From positions 1-27,670 of the forward strand of contig CAKRYR010000023.1 of NCBI GenBank assembly GCA_934432595.1: 27,670 nucleotides of DNA. The letters run 5' to 3'. The position numbers and the translations under genes were made by a program. Shown here piece after piece: positions 14,462 through 21,993 of the stretch. The notes under the pieces were generated by a model. That model saw nothing but the letters and a program-made list of their open reading frames with translations. It was not told the DNA's origin and did not search any database. Origin of the DNA: an uncultured Lachnospiraceae bacterium. GTDB taxonomy: Bacteria; Bacillota; Clostridia; Lachnospirales; Lachnospiraceae. Every line of letters starts with the position of its first letter. Within the stretch, counting starts at the first letter, position 1.

Positions 14462-17185
14462 ATGGCAATGAGTGAGAAAATAGTTCTTTTAGATGGTAAT
14501 AGTATAATGAATAGGGCGTTCTATGGGATTCCCATTTTGACAAATTCACAAGGAACCTATACCAATGCAGTATATGGTTTCCTTAATATTATGCTTAAGA
14601 TATTAGATGAAGAATCACCTAAGTATATGGTGGTTGCTTTTGATGTGAAGAAGCCTACATTTAGACATGAAAGATATGCTGAGTATAAGGGAACTCGTAA
14701 AGGAATGCCAGAGGAACTTAAGGCTCAGATGCCTGTTATTAAAGAAGTTCTTCAAGCTATGAATATTAAGATTATTGAAAGAGCTGGATATGAGGCTGAT
14801 GATATTCTTGGAACTATTGCTCGTAATTGCGAAAAAGATGGTTTGGATGTTTCACTAGTATCAGGGGATAGGGATTTGCTTCAGATAGCTACTGATAAGA
14901 TACAGATTCGTATACCTAAGACTAAGAGAAATGGTACTGAGATAGAAGATTATTATACTAAAGATGTTATTGAGAAATATGGTGTAGAGCCACTTCAGAT
15001 TATAGACTTAAAGGGATTAATGGGAGATGCAGCAGATAATATACCAGGGGTTCCTAGTATAGGTGAGAAGACTGCAACTAAGATAATTAAGGAATATGGT
15101 AGTGTTGAGAATGCTATAGAGAATATAGATAAGATTATGCCTAATAAGGCAAGAGAGTCTCTTAGAGAAAATGTAGATAAGGCGCTACTTAGTAAAGAAT
15201 TAGCTACTATTAAGACTGATTGTGAACTTGATTATACATTAGAAGAGACAAGTATTGATGATATGTTTAATGAGGAAGCGGTTAAATTATTTAAGAAGTT
15301 AGAATTTAAAAACTTGCTTTCAAGAATTCAATGTTCGGATGCTTTGCAAAATCAGATAGATATTAAGGTAGTGGATATAACAGAGCTAGCAGAATGTGAG
15401 AATATGTTTGCTGATATTATTAAACAGTATGCCGGAATATATGCTAATGGTGTGGTAGATTTAAGAACTAAGGGAGAGAAGTTTAGGGGAATTGGCTTAC
15501 GAGTATGTGAGATAGGCGGACAGAAGTTAGTATATCTAGCATATGACATTAATAAAGTGGTATGTTTGAAAGAAGAAGGGTTTATATCATTTGAATATAT
15601 TATAGATAAGATAAAGAGTCTTTTAGACAATAAAGTTATGGTAGTTATTAATGATGTAAAGAGTCAATTGAGATTCTTGGATAAAGGTGATTCAGGGTAT
15701 ATAACTACTGTAATTAATAAAGATTATGTGTTTGATGTGGCACTTGCAGCTTATTTAATCAAGCCTTTAGCAGATACATATAATTATGATGATTTGGCAA
15801 AAGATTATTCTAATATTATGTTGCCTTCTATGAAGGAATTAATCGGTAAGGATAAGAAGCAAGAACAAAGTGTTATTAATGAACATATGATGCAAGGTTA
15901 TGTGTATGATGCTTATGTTGATTATTTGGCTTGTCCATTAGTTATTGATGAATTATATAACACTAATATGATGGACTTGATGTTAGATATAGAGTTACCA
16001 CTAGCTTTTACTTTATATGATATGGAGAAACGTGGTATTAAGGCGAAAGAAGAAGAACTTAAATCTTATGGAGAACGTTTGCAGAAACGAATTGAAGATT
16101 TAGAACTTCTTATATACGATATGGCTGGTGAAAAGTTCAATATTAATTCACCTAAGCAACTTGGTATTATATTATTTGAAAAAATGGAGATGCCATTTGC
16201 TAAGAAAACTAAGACAGGTTACTCTACTTCAGCAGATGTACTTGAGAAACTTAGAAGTGAGCACCCTATTGTAAATTATATTTTAGAATATAGACAGTTA
16301 ACTAAGCTTAAGTCAACTTATGCAGATGGCTTAGCTAATTATATAGAAGATGATGAGAGAATAAGAAGTACATTTAATCAGATGATTACTGCAACTGGTA
16401 GAATAAGTAGTACAGAGCCTAATCTTCAGAACATACCTGTAAGATTACCTATAGGTAGGGAGATTAGAAAAGTATTTGTTCCAGAAGATGATTATGTATT
16501 TGTCGATGCAGATTATTCTCAGATAGAATTAAGAGTTTTGGCACATATGTCAAATGATGAGAAGCTTATTGATGCTTATAAGTCAGATCAAGATATTCAT
16601 AGAATTACAGCTTCTCAAGTATTTGGTATACCTTTAGATGAAGTAACATCGCTTCAAAGACGTAATGCAAAGGCTGTTAACTTTGGAATAGTATATGGAA
16701 TTAGTTCATTTGGATTGGGACAAGATTTGAATATTACTAGAAAAGAAGCTGATAGTTACATTAAGAGTTATTTTGCAACTTATCCAGGAGTTAAAGAGTA
16801 TCTTGATATGTTAGTTGATAGTGCTAAGAAAGATGGATATATAGCAACTTTATATAACAGAAGAAGACCTATTCCAGAATTGGCATCAAGTAATTTTATG
16901 CAAAGATCATTTGGCGAAAGAGTTGCAATGAATTCTCCTATACAGGGAACAGCTGCAGACATAATTAAGATTGCAATGATTAGAGTAAATGATAGACTTT
17001 GTAAAGAAGGACTTAAATCAAGATTATTACTTCAAATCCACGATGAATTATTAATTGAGACACATAAGGATGAAGTGGAGAAGGTTAAGCAGATTCTTAG
17101 TGAAGAGATGCATGGAGCAGCTACGTTAAAGGTACCACTAGAGATTGATATGAATGTGGGAGACACGTGGTATGATGTTAAGTAA
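14462..17185 (+). CDS. polA: DNA polymerase I
   Basis: The 907-residue length is full size. The N-terminal 5'-3' exonuclease (about 1-290) shows LLDGNSIMNRAFYG, GYEADDILG, VSGDRDLLQ and GDAADNIPGVPSIGEKTA. The middle domain (about 300-500) lacks the DxE motif of a working proofreading exonuclease, as in many Firmicutes, so proofreading is likely absent. The polymerase domain has motif A (DADYSQIELR, D682 and D684), motif B (RRNAKAVNFGIVYG, the O-helix) and motif C (QIHDELL, D861). It fills gaps and removes RNA primers at Okazaki fragments and in repair. ATG 14462 is four bases after GAGAGG; ATG 14468 (MSEKIVLL), ten bases after it, is equally plausible and closer to family starts. It is followed by coaE after 54 bp without a terminator. 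Confidence 0.97.
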   Translation: MAMSEKIVLLDGNSIMNRAFYGIPILTNSQGTYTNAVYGFLNIMLKILDEESPKYMVVAFDVKKPTFRHERYAEYKGTRKGMPEELKAQMPVIKEVLQAMNIKIIERAGYEADDILGTIARNCEKDGLDVSLVSGDRDLLQIATDKIQIRIPKTKRNGTEIEDYYTKDVIEKYGVEPLQIIDLKGLMGDAADNIPGVPSIGEKTATKIIKEYGSVENAIENIDKIMPNKARESLRENVDKALLSKELATIKTDCELDYTLEETSIDDMFNEEAVKLFKKLEFKNLLSRIQCSDALQNQIDIKVVDITELAECENMFADIIKQYAGIYANGVVDLRTKGEKFRGIGLRVCEIGGQKLVYLAYDINKVVCLKEEGFISFEYIIDKIKSLLDNKVMVVINDVKSQLRFLDKGDSGYITTVINKDYVFDVALAAYLIKPLADTYNYDDLAKDYSNIMLPSMKELIGKDKKQEQSVINEHMMQGYVYDAYVDYLACPLVIDELYNTNMMDLMLDIELPLAFTLYDMEKRGIKAKEEELKSYGERLQKRIEDLELLIYDMAGEKFNINSPKQLGIILFEKMEMPFAKKTKTGYSTSADVLEKLRSEHPIVNYILEYRQLTKLKSTYADGLANYIEDDERIRSTFNQMITATGRISSTEPNLQNIPVRLPIGREIRKVFVPEDDYVFVDADYSQIELRVLAHMSNDEKLIDAYKSDQDIHRITASQVFGIPLDEVTSLQRRNAKAVNFGIVYGISSFGLGQDLNITRKEADSYIKSYFATYPGVKEYLDMLVDSAKKDGYIATLYNRRRPIPELASSNFMQRSFGERVAMNSPIQGTAADIIKIAMIRVNDRLCKEGLKSRLLLQIHDELLIETHKDEVEKVKQILSEEMHGAATLKVPLEIDMNVGDTWYDVK

Positions 17186-17239
17186 AGGCGAAAGATTTAT
17201 TTGGAGTATGATAATTTTATTTCAGCTCTGATAGATTAA

Positions 17240-17884
17240 ATGAGTGTTATGAGTGAAGTTAAAAAGATAAATAGATTAAAGATAATAGGAATAACAGGTG
17301 AGGCAGGCTCAGGTAAAACCACTATTACAAAGTTATATGCAAAACATCATAAAGAAGCGTATGTTATTCTTACAGATGATGTGGCACGAGAACTTATGAA
17401 TGTTGGAGAGCCTTGTTATGACCGAGTTGTAGAACATTTTGGCAAGGTTATTCTTAAAGATGATATGTCTATAGATAGAGCTAAGCTTGCTAGTATAGTG
17501 TTTAATGATGAAAATGAACTTAAGATTTTAAATTCTATAGTTCATGGTGAAGTTGTATCAAAAGTTAAAGCTATTATTAATAATATAAATTGTTTGAATA
17601 ATGGGAATAACTGTGGTAATATATATAGTGTTATTCTTCTTGAATCAGCAATATTATTTCAAGTAGAAGAATTAGTTAATCTTTGCGATGAAATATGGTA
17701 TGTTGAGGCAAAGGATATTGACCGAAGAGAGAGACTTAAGAGGGAGAGAGGCTATTCTGAAGAAAGAATTGAGGCTATGAGTATTTCTCAGGAATGTATA
17801 CGTCGTATGAAGGATAAATGCGATAGAGTAATAATTAATGACAGGGATATTGTGAAACTAGATAATTCATTATTTAGCTTATAG
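17240..17884 (+). CDS. coaE: Dephospho-CoA kinase
   Basis: The 214-residue protein catalyses the last CoA step, ATP-dependent 3'-phosphorylation of dephospho-CoA, in the cytoplasm. It has the P-loop GITGEAGSGKT (residues about 17-27), the TDDVAREL substrate-site segment after the second strand, and the lid motif RRERLKRERGYSEERIEA. A short Asn-rich stretch (NNINCLNNGNNCGN, about 116-130) is an unusual insertion before the third strand. The start is ATG 17240 or 17249; an in-frame stop directly precedes the first, and neither has a good ribosome binding site. The gene may rely on coupling with polA, its usual neighbour in Firmicutes. The N-terminal 12 residues before KIIGITG are a little longer than in most CoaE. 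Confidence 0.93.
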   Translation: MSVMSEVKKINRLKIIGITGEAGSGKTTITKLYAKHHKEAYVILTDDVARELMNVGEPCYDRVVEHFGKVILKDDMSIDRAKLASIVFNDENELKILNSIVHGEVVSKVKAIINNINCLNNGNNCGNIYSVILLESAILFQVEELVNLCDEIWYVEAKDIDRRERLKRERGYSEERIEAMSISQECIRRMKDKCDRVIINDRDIVKLDNSLFSL

Positions 17885-17933
17885 TCATTTAGTGAATATC
17901 AACAATGTAATACATTCTTTAGGAGGTTTATTT

Positions 17934-18881
17934 ATGAAGAAAGTAGCGAATACAGTTGTAACTATTAATGGAAAGAAAGTCACTCTTAATAAGAAGGATA
18001 ATTTGATTGTACTTAGTGCTTTACTTAAGGCAGGATACAAGCAAGAAGAACTTTTGGCAAAGAAGGGCAATGAAATAGACATATTCTATGGTGATGAATA
18101 TAGAACAGTTTATAGTAGTGCACCTAGAGTAGCAGAGATTAAGCTTAATGGTAATAAAGCAAGCTTGCTTTCTAGAATTAAGAAAGATGATGTTATAGAG
18201 GTAAATAAACCAAATTTTGAAACCAATAGACAGATACATCTTTCAGATATACCTGGATATAAATGTACTATTAATTTTAATATAGATGGTGTTGATGTAC
18301 CAGTTATGAGAATGGTTGAGATAAATGATGTAGTATCATTTGGTGATAGTGATATTAATGATGGAGATAAGATTATACCATGTGATTATTACACAGTAAG
18401 ACAGTTAAGAGAGATGCTTGACTTAGACGAGGATATTGTTGTTCTTAGAGATGGAGAAGAACTTCAATTAGAAGATAGATTGTATGAAGATGATGAGGTA
18501 GAGAACTATGTTAAGGTTGTATACGATAGATTTGGCAATCCTACTGCTCAACCTACAGCAGAATTATTAACAGGTGATGATTTTGATGATTTTATTTATA
18601 CAACATCAGATGAACTAGATGATGATAATGTAGTTAGACTTGGACATGAAGTACATAATAAAGTAGATGAGGTAGAAGAAATCAATGTTATACTTAATGG
18701 TGAAGAGATTAATCTAAATAATAAATCATACTACGCTGTTATAGATGCATTAGATGCTCAAAACTTTGATACTTCATTATTGATAGGTAAGAATTTTAGC
18801 ATTAAGGTAAATGAACAAAAGGCTTCATTTGCAACTCAAATATGCAATAATGATGTAGTTGAATTTACATATGATGAATAA
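17934..18881 (+). CDS. Protein of repeated beta-grasp-like units, function unknown
   Basis: I place the start at ATG 17934, seven bases after AGGAGG (17921-17926); the GTG at 17892 lies upstream of that site. The 315-residue protein has no signal peptide or membrane helix. It is built of units that open with a strand pair around ING/LNG and close with a G/D-D-x-(I/V) turn: VTINGKKVTL (about 9-18), EIKLNG then KKDDVIEV (68-90), and at the C-terminus NVILNGEEINL (241-251) ending CNNDVVEFTY (304-313). This is the ThiS/MoaD/ubiquitin-like pattern. The last unit resembles, as I recall it, the C-terminal tail of a long FtsA/PilM-like ATPase annotated in Lachnospiraceae at this locus; the ATPase part is absent here. 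It could be a stand-alone version or a shortened relic. A catalytic Gly-Gly end is lacking. Confidence 0.7.
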   Translation: MKKVANTVVTINGKKVTLNKKDNLIVLSALLKAGYKQEELLAKKGNEIDIFYGDEYRTVYSSAPRVAEIKLNGNKASLLSRIKKDDVIEVNKPNFETNRQIHLSDIPGYKCTINFNIDGVDVPVMRMVEINDVVSFGDSDINDGDKIIPCDYYTVRQLREMLDLDEDIVVLRDGEELQLEDRLYEDDEVENYVKVVYDRFGNPTAQPTAELLTGDDFDDFIYTTSDELDDDNVVRLGHEVHNKVDEVEEINVILNGEEINLNNKSYYAVIDALDAQNFDTSLLIGKNFSIKVNEQKASFATQICNNDVVEFTYDE

Positions 18882-18919
18882 AAAAGATTAGTTGGTAAAA
18901 GGCGAAAGAGGGATTATAG

Positions 18920-19705
18920 ATGAAGATGTGTAGCATCGCAAGTGGAAGTAGTGGCAATTGTATATATGTTGCTAGTGAGGATACTCATATACTTATAGAT
19001 GCAGGTATAAGTAAAAAGAGAATAGTTGAAGGATTGAGTTCGATAGGTGTTGATATTAACTGTATAAGTGGAATACTAGTTACACATGAACACTCAGATC
19101 ATATTAGTGGCTTAGGTGTTATGGCTAGGGCTTATAATATTCCTATATATGGAACTAGAGAAACTTTACAAGCTGTTGATGAGTATAAGAATACAGGTAA
19201 TATCAATAGTGAATTATATCACCCCATAGTTCCAGATGAGGAATTTTATATTAATTCTCTTAAGATTATGCCGTTTTCAACTTCCCATGATGCTGTTAAT
19301 CCAGTATGTTATACTATAGAAGGTGATGATAAGAAAGTGGCTGTTGCTACTGACTTAGGTGAATATAATGATTATATTATATCTAACTTAGAAGGTTTAG
19401 ACATAGTACTTATTGAAGCTAATTATGATAAGAATATGTTACAAGTTGGTTCATATCCTTATTATTTGAAACAAAGAATTCTTGGCAACAAGGGCCATTT
19501 ATCAAATGAAAAATCAGGACAATTACTTAGAACTATTTTATCTGATAGATTAAAGTATATTATACTTGGACATTTGAGTAAGGAGAATAATTATCCTGAG
19601 TTAGCATATGAGGCTGTTAAAGTTGAATTAAAGGATTTCTTAAATGATAATATTAGTTTAGCGGTAGCTAACAGAGATAAACCATCAGAGTTAGTGACAG
19701 TATAA
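18920..19705 (+). CDS. walJ: WalJ/YycJ-type metallo-beta-lactamase-fold hydrolase
   Basis: The 261-residue protein has the YycJ/WalJ opening KMCSIASGSSGNCIYV and the metal motif THEHSDHISG (H56, H58, D60, H61). Further metal ligands are probably in TSHDAVNP, ATDLGEYND and the final GHLSKENN. In Bacilli this family sits with the walRK genes and is linked to cell-wall control and DNA-end processing; here it is in the polA group instead. ATG 18920 follows AGAGGGA (18907-18913) by six bases; ATG 18926 is an alternative. The symbol is by family resemblance only, because the substrate is not settled for this family. It is 38 bp after the previous gene and 87 bp before the ACT gene, consistent with one transcript. 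Confidence 0.88.
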   Translation: MKMCSIASGSSGNCIYVASEDTHILIDAGISKKRIVEGLSSIGVDINCISGILVTHEHSDHISGLGVMARAYNIPIYGTRETLQAVDEYKNTGNINSELYHPIVPDEEFYINSLKIMPFSTSHDAVNPVCYTIEGDDKKVAVATDLGEYNDYIISNLEGLDIVLIEANYDKNMLQVGSYPYYLKQRILGNKGHLSNEKSGQLLRTILSDRLKYIILGHLSKENNYPELAYEAVKVELKDFLNDNISLAVANRDKPSELVTV

Positions 19706-19792
19706 TTCGGAGTTAAGGAATAAGACTTTAAAGAATTAGGATTTAGTATAGAAGAGTTATAAAGAAATCTTGAGTATGAGAGGACAGATTTT

Positions 19793-20062
19793 ATGAACAA
19801 GACTATTATTACAGTAGTTGGTAAAGACAGTATAGGTATAATTGCAAAGATATGTACATATTTATCTAGCAAAAGTGTAAATGTTTTAAATATTTCACAA
19901 ACAATTGTTGATGGTTTCTTTAATATGATTATGATTGTTGATATGCCAGAGAGTGTGGAGTTTGTATCTGTTAATGATGAATTAGTTAACCTTGGTGAAG
20001 AACTAGGGGTTTCAATAAAAGTTCAAAGAGAAGACATCTTCAACAAAATGCATAGAATTTAA
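19793..20062 (+). CDS. ACT-domain protein, UPF0237 family
   Basis: The 89-residue protein is a single ACT domain: the opening KTIITVVGKDSIGIIAKICT, the middle NVLNISQTIVDGFFNMIM, and the final beta strand and helix. ACT domains bind amino acids or similar small ligands and often regulate a partner. In many Firmicutes this family is encoded directly before the PFL/UPF0210 gene, a pair of unknown function. Here the partner starts 550 bp later (20613), after a terminator hairpin and two structured elements. GAGAGG lies about ten bases before ATG 19793. The TAA (20060-20062) falls inside the loop of the terminator hairpin. Confidence 0.9.
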   Translation: MNKTIITVVGKDSIGIIAKICTYLSSKSVNVLNISQTIVDGFFNMIMIVDMPESVEFVSVNDELVNLGEELGVSIKVQREDIFNKMHRI

Positions 20063-20079
20063 TCTATGCATTTTGTTGA
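20040..20079 (+). terminator. Terminator overlapping the ACT gene's stop codon
   Basis: CAACAAAATGCATAG (20041-20055) pairs perfectly with CTATGCATTTTGTTG (20064-20078), plus one outer pair. The 8-nt loop holds the stop codon TAA. It could act in both directions, since both arms carry A or T runs. Confidence 0.75.
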
Positions 20080-20136
20080 GATATGGTAGTTATTTTATTT
20101 TTTATTCAGTGGGTTACTTTACATATGTGCTATTTG

Positions 20137-20276
20137 TATATTATCCATTAGAGACACGCTCTCGCTTAGCTGTTCGATCTAGTGGTTCTATAGTTGCGAT
20201 ACTATTATGCATACGCATAACAGCACCGCAATCTATGAACCAAGGCTCACAGATAGTCATCTAATTGGATAATATA
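20137..20276. ncRNA. Unidentified 140-nt rod-shaped structured element
   Basis: The two ends pair perfectly over 11 bp (TATATTATCCA 20137-20147 with TGGATAATATA 20266-20276). Helices stack inward: TTAGA/TCTAA, GAC/GTC, TAGCTGT/ACAGATA (one mismatch), TGGTTC/GAACCA (183-188 with 237-242), ATAG/CTAT, TTGCG/CGCAA and TTATGC/GCATAA closing an ATAC loop at 20211-20214. An 11-nt ACGCTCTCGCT bulge sits on one side. The inner part is visibly more G+C-rich than its flanks. A long rod with internal loops recalls 6S RNA, but 140 nt is short and I see no match. It could also be a small non-autonomous mobile repeat. Strand is undetermined because either would fold. Confidence 0.5.
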
Positions 20277-20474
20277 AAATATCACATATATTTAAACTAA
20301 TTATAGCTGAATAAAAATTAAAATTAAATTTACCCTACTGCTATTTCAAAATGCAAAGATTAGAGAATTCTGTTAGTTGGATTTTGCAAGTTGAAGGAAT
20401 TAGGCTAGAGAATTAATTACAGACATTTTGTTTGTAGAGTATTGTATAGTTTTTGATAAAATTTGTAGAAGGCA

Positions 20475-20577
20475 GGTTTTCATAATTATTTTTAGATTTA
20501 GGGTAGAGCGTGTGTGAAAATGAATAAATATATCTTACACATAAATAACCAGTCATCCTAAAATAATTATGAAAACC
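20475..20577 (+). other. 103-nt inverted-repeat leader of the PFL gene
   Basis: A left arm GGTTTTCATAATTATTTTTA (20475-20494) pairs with TAAAATAATTATGAAAACC (20559-20577) apart from one bulged base. About 64 nt lie inside, with a possible TGTGTGAA/TTACACA pairing. It ends 35 bp before the PFL gene start. It could be a regulatory leader, an attenuator or a small insertion. The remaining gap (20277-20474) is AT-rich and shows no gene; a TAAAAT (20457-20462) is a weak -10 candidate. Confidence 0.5.
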
Positions 20578-20612
20578 GTCACTAGAATAGTAACTAGAAA
20601 GGAAAAAAAAGG

Positions 20613-21977
20613 ATGATATCTAGAGCAGAAGTGTTAGAGACTAATCAGATGATTGATGAAGAAAATTTGGATGTGAGAACAATTACGCTAGGGATAAGCT
20701 TGCTTGATTGCGTGGATTCCAATATAGATAGATTAAATGAGAAGATATATAATAAAATAACTACTGTTGCTAAGAATTTGGTGAAGGTAGGAGATGAGAT
20801 AGGTAATGAATATGGAATACCTATTGTGCATAAGAGAATATCAGTTACACCTATAAGTTTGATAGGTGGAGCTGCATGTCATACAGTAGAAGATTATGTG
20901 TCTATTGCAAAAACATTAGATAGGGCAGCGATGAAATTAGGAGTTAATTTCATAGGAGGATATTCCGCACTAGTATCTAAAGCAATGACACCAAGTGAAA
21001 GACTACTTATAGAATCAATTCCTATGGCACTTGCACAGACAGAAAGAATATGTAGTTCTGTAATTGTAGGCTCAACTAAAGTTGGAATAAATATGGATGC
21101 AGTAAAATTATTGGGAGAAATAATAATTAAAACTGCAGAAGAAACTAAAGATAATGGATCAATTGGTTGTGCAAAGCTAGTTGTATTTTGTAATGCACCA
21201 GATGATAATCCATTTATGGCAGGAGCATTTCATGGAGTTACAGAGGCAGATGCTATATTGAATGTAGGTGTAAGTGGACCAGGTGTTGTAAAGCAAGCTC
21301 TTAAGAAAGTTCGTGGTAAAGATTTTGGTGAATTGTGTGAAACTATTAAGAAGACAGCATTTAAGATAACAAGAGTTGGACAATTAGTTTTGCAAGAGGC
21401 TTCTAAGAGATTAGGAATACCTTATGGAATAATTGATTTATCATTAGCACCTACTCCTGTCGTTGGAGATAGTGTAGCTGAGATATTACAAGAGATTGGA
21501 CTTGAACATCCCGGTGCACCAGGAACTACAGCTGCATTGGCACTATTAAATGACCAAGTTAAAAAAGGTGGAATAATGGCTTCATCATATGTAGGTGGTC
21601 TAAGTGGTGCATTTATACCTGTCAGCGAAGACCAAGGAATGATTGATGCTGTTAATGTTGGAGCTTTGACTTTAGAAAAATTAGAGGCTATGACTTGTGT
21701 ATGCTCAGTTGGTCTAGATATGATTGCAATACCAGGAGATACAAAGGCTTCAACTATATCAGGAATATTAGCGGATGAAATGGCTATTGGTATGATAAAT
21801 CAAAAGACAGTTGCTGCAAGACTAATTCCTGTTATTGGTAAGAAAGTTGGAGATACTGTAGAATTTGGTGGGTTATTAGGATATGCACCAATTATGCCTG
21901 TTAATACATTTTCGTGTGAGGCATTTATAAATAGAGGAGGAAGAATTCCTGCTCCTATACACAGTTTTAAGAATTAA
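20613..21977 (+). CDS. PFL family protein (UPF0210)
   Basis: The 454-residue protein matches the UPF0210/PFL family along its length: the opening EVLETNQMIDEENLDVRTIT, the segment GGYSALVSKAMTPSE, the long central stretch with GVSGPGVVK and DLSLAPTP, and the conserved end GGRIPAPIHSFKN. It has no signal peptide or membrane helix. Its function is not known; the name reflects distant resemblance to pyruvate formate-lyase-type folds, and I see no clear glycyl-radical motif (no RVxGY near the end). It is usually encoded with the ACT-domain protein, which may regulate it. ATG 20613 is preceded by an A/G-rich AAAGG stretch. pepD starts 16 bp after its stop, so the two are probably co-transcribed. 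Confidence 0.88.
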   Translation: MISRAEVLETNQMIDEENLDVRTITLGISLLDCVDSNIDRLNEKIYNKITTVAKNLVKVGDEIGNEYGIPIVHKRISVTPISLIGGAACHTVEDYVSIAKTLDRAAMKLGVNFIGGYSALVSKAMTPSERLLIESIPMALAQTERICSSVIVGSTKVGINMDAVKLLGEIIIKTAEETKDNGSIGCAKLVVFCNAPDDNPFMAGAFHGVTEADAILNVGVSGPGVVKQALKKVRGKDFGELCETIKKTAFKITRVGQLVLQEASKRLGIPYGIIDLSLAPTPVVGDSVAEILQEIGLEHPGAPGTTAALALLNDQVKKGGIMASSYVGGLSGAFIPVSEDQGMIDAVNVGALTLEKLEAMTCVCSVGLDMIAIPGDTKASTISGILADEMAIGMINQKTVAARLIPVIGKKVGDTVEFGGLLGYAPIMPVNTFSCEAFINRGGRIPAPIHSFKN

Positions 21978-21993
21978 AATATGGAGGATTGTT

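Noticed and set aside
20073..20264. A 63-residue open frame between the ACT and PFL genes
   Set aside because: It starts inside a terminator arm, has no ribosome binding site and coincides with the rod-shaped structured element.
20137..20276. 6S RNA
   Set aside because: The rod shape is similar, but 140 nt is shorter than typical 6S RNA and I cannot identify its central bubble with confidence; kept as an unidentified element.
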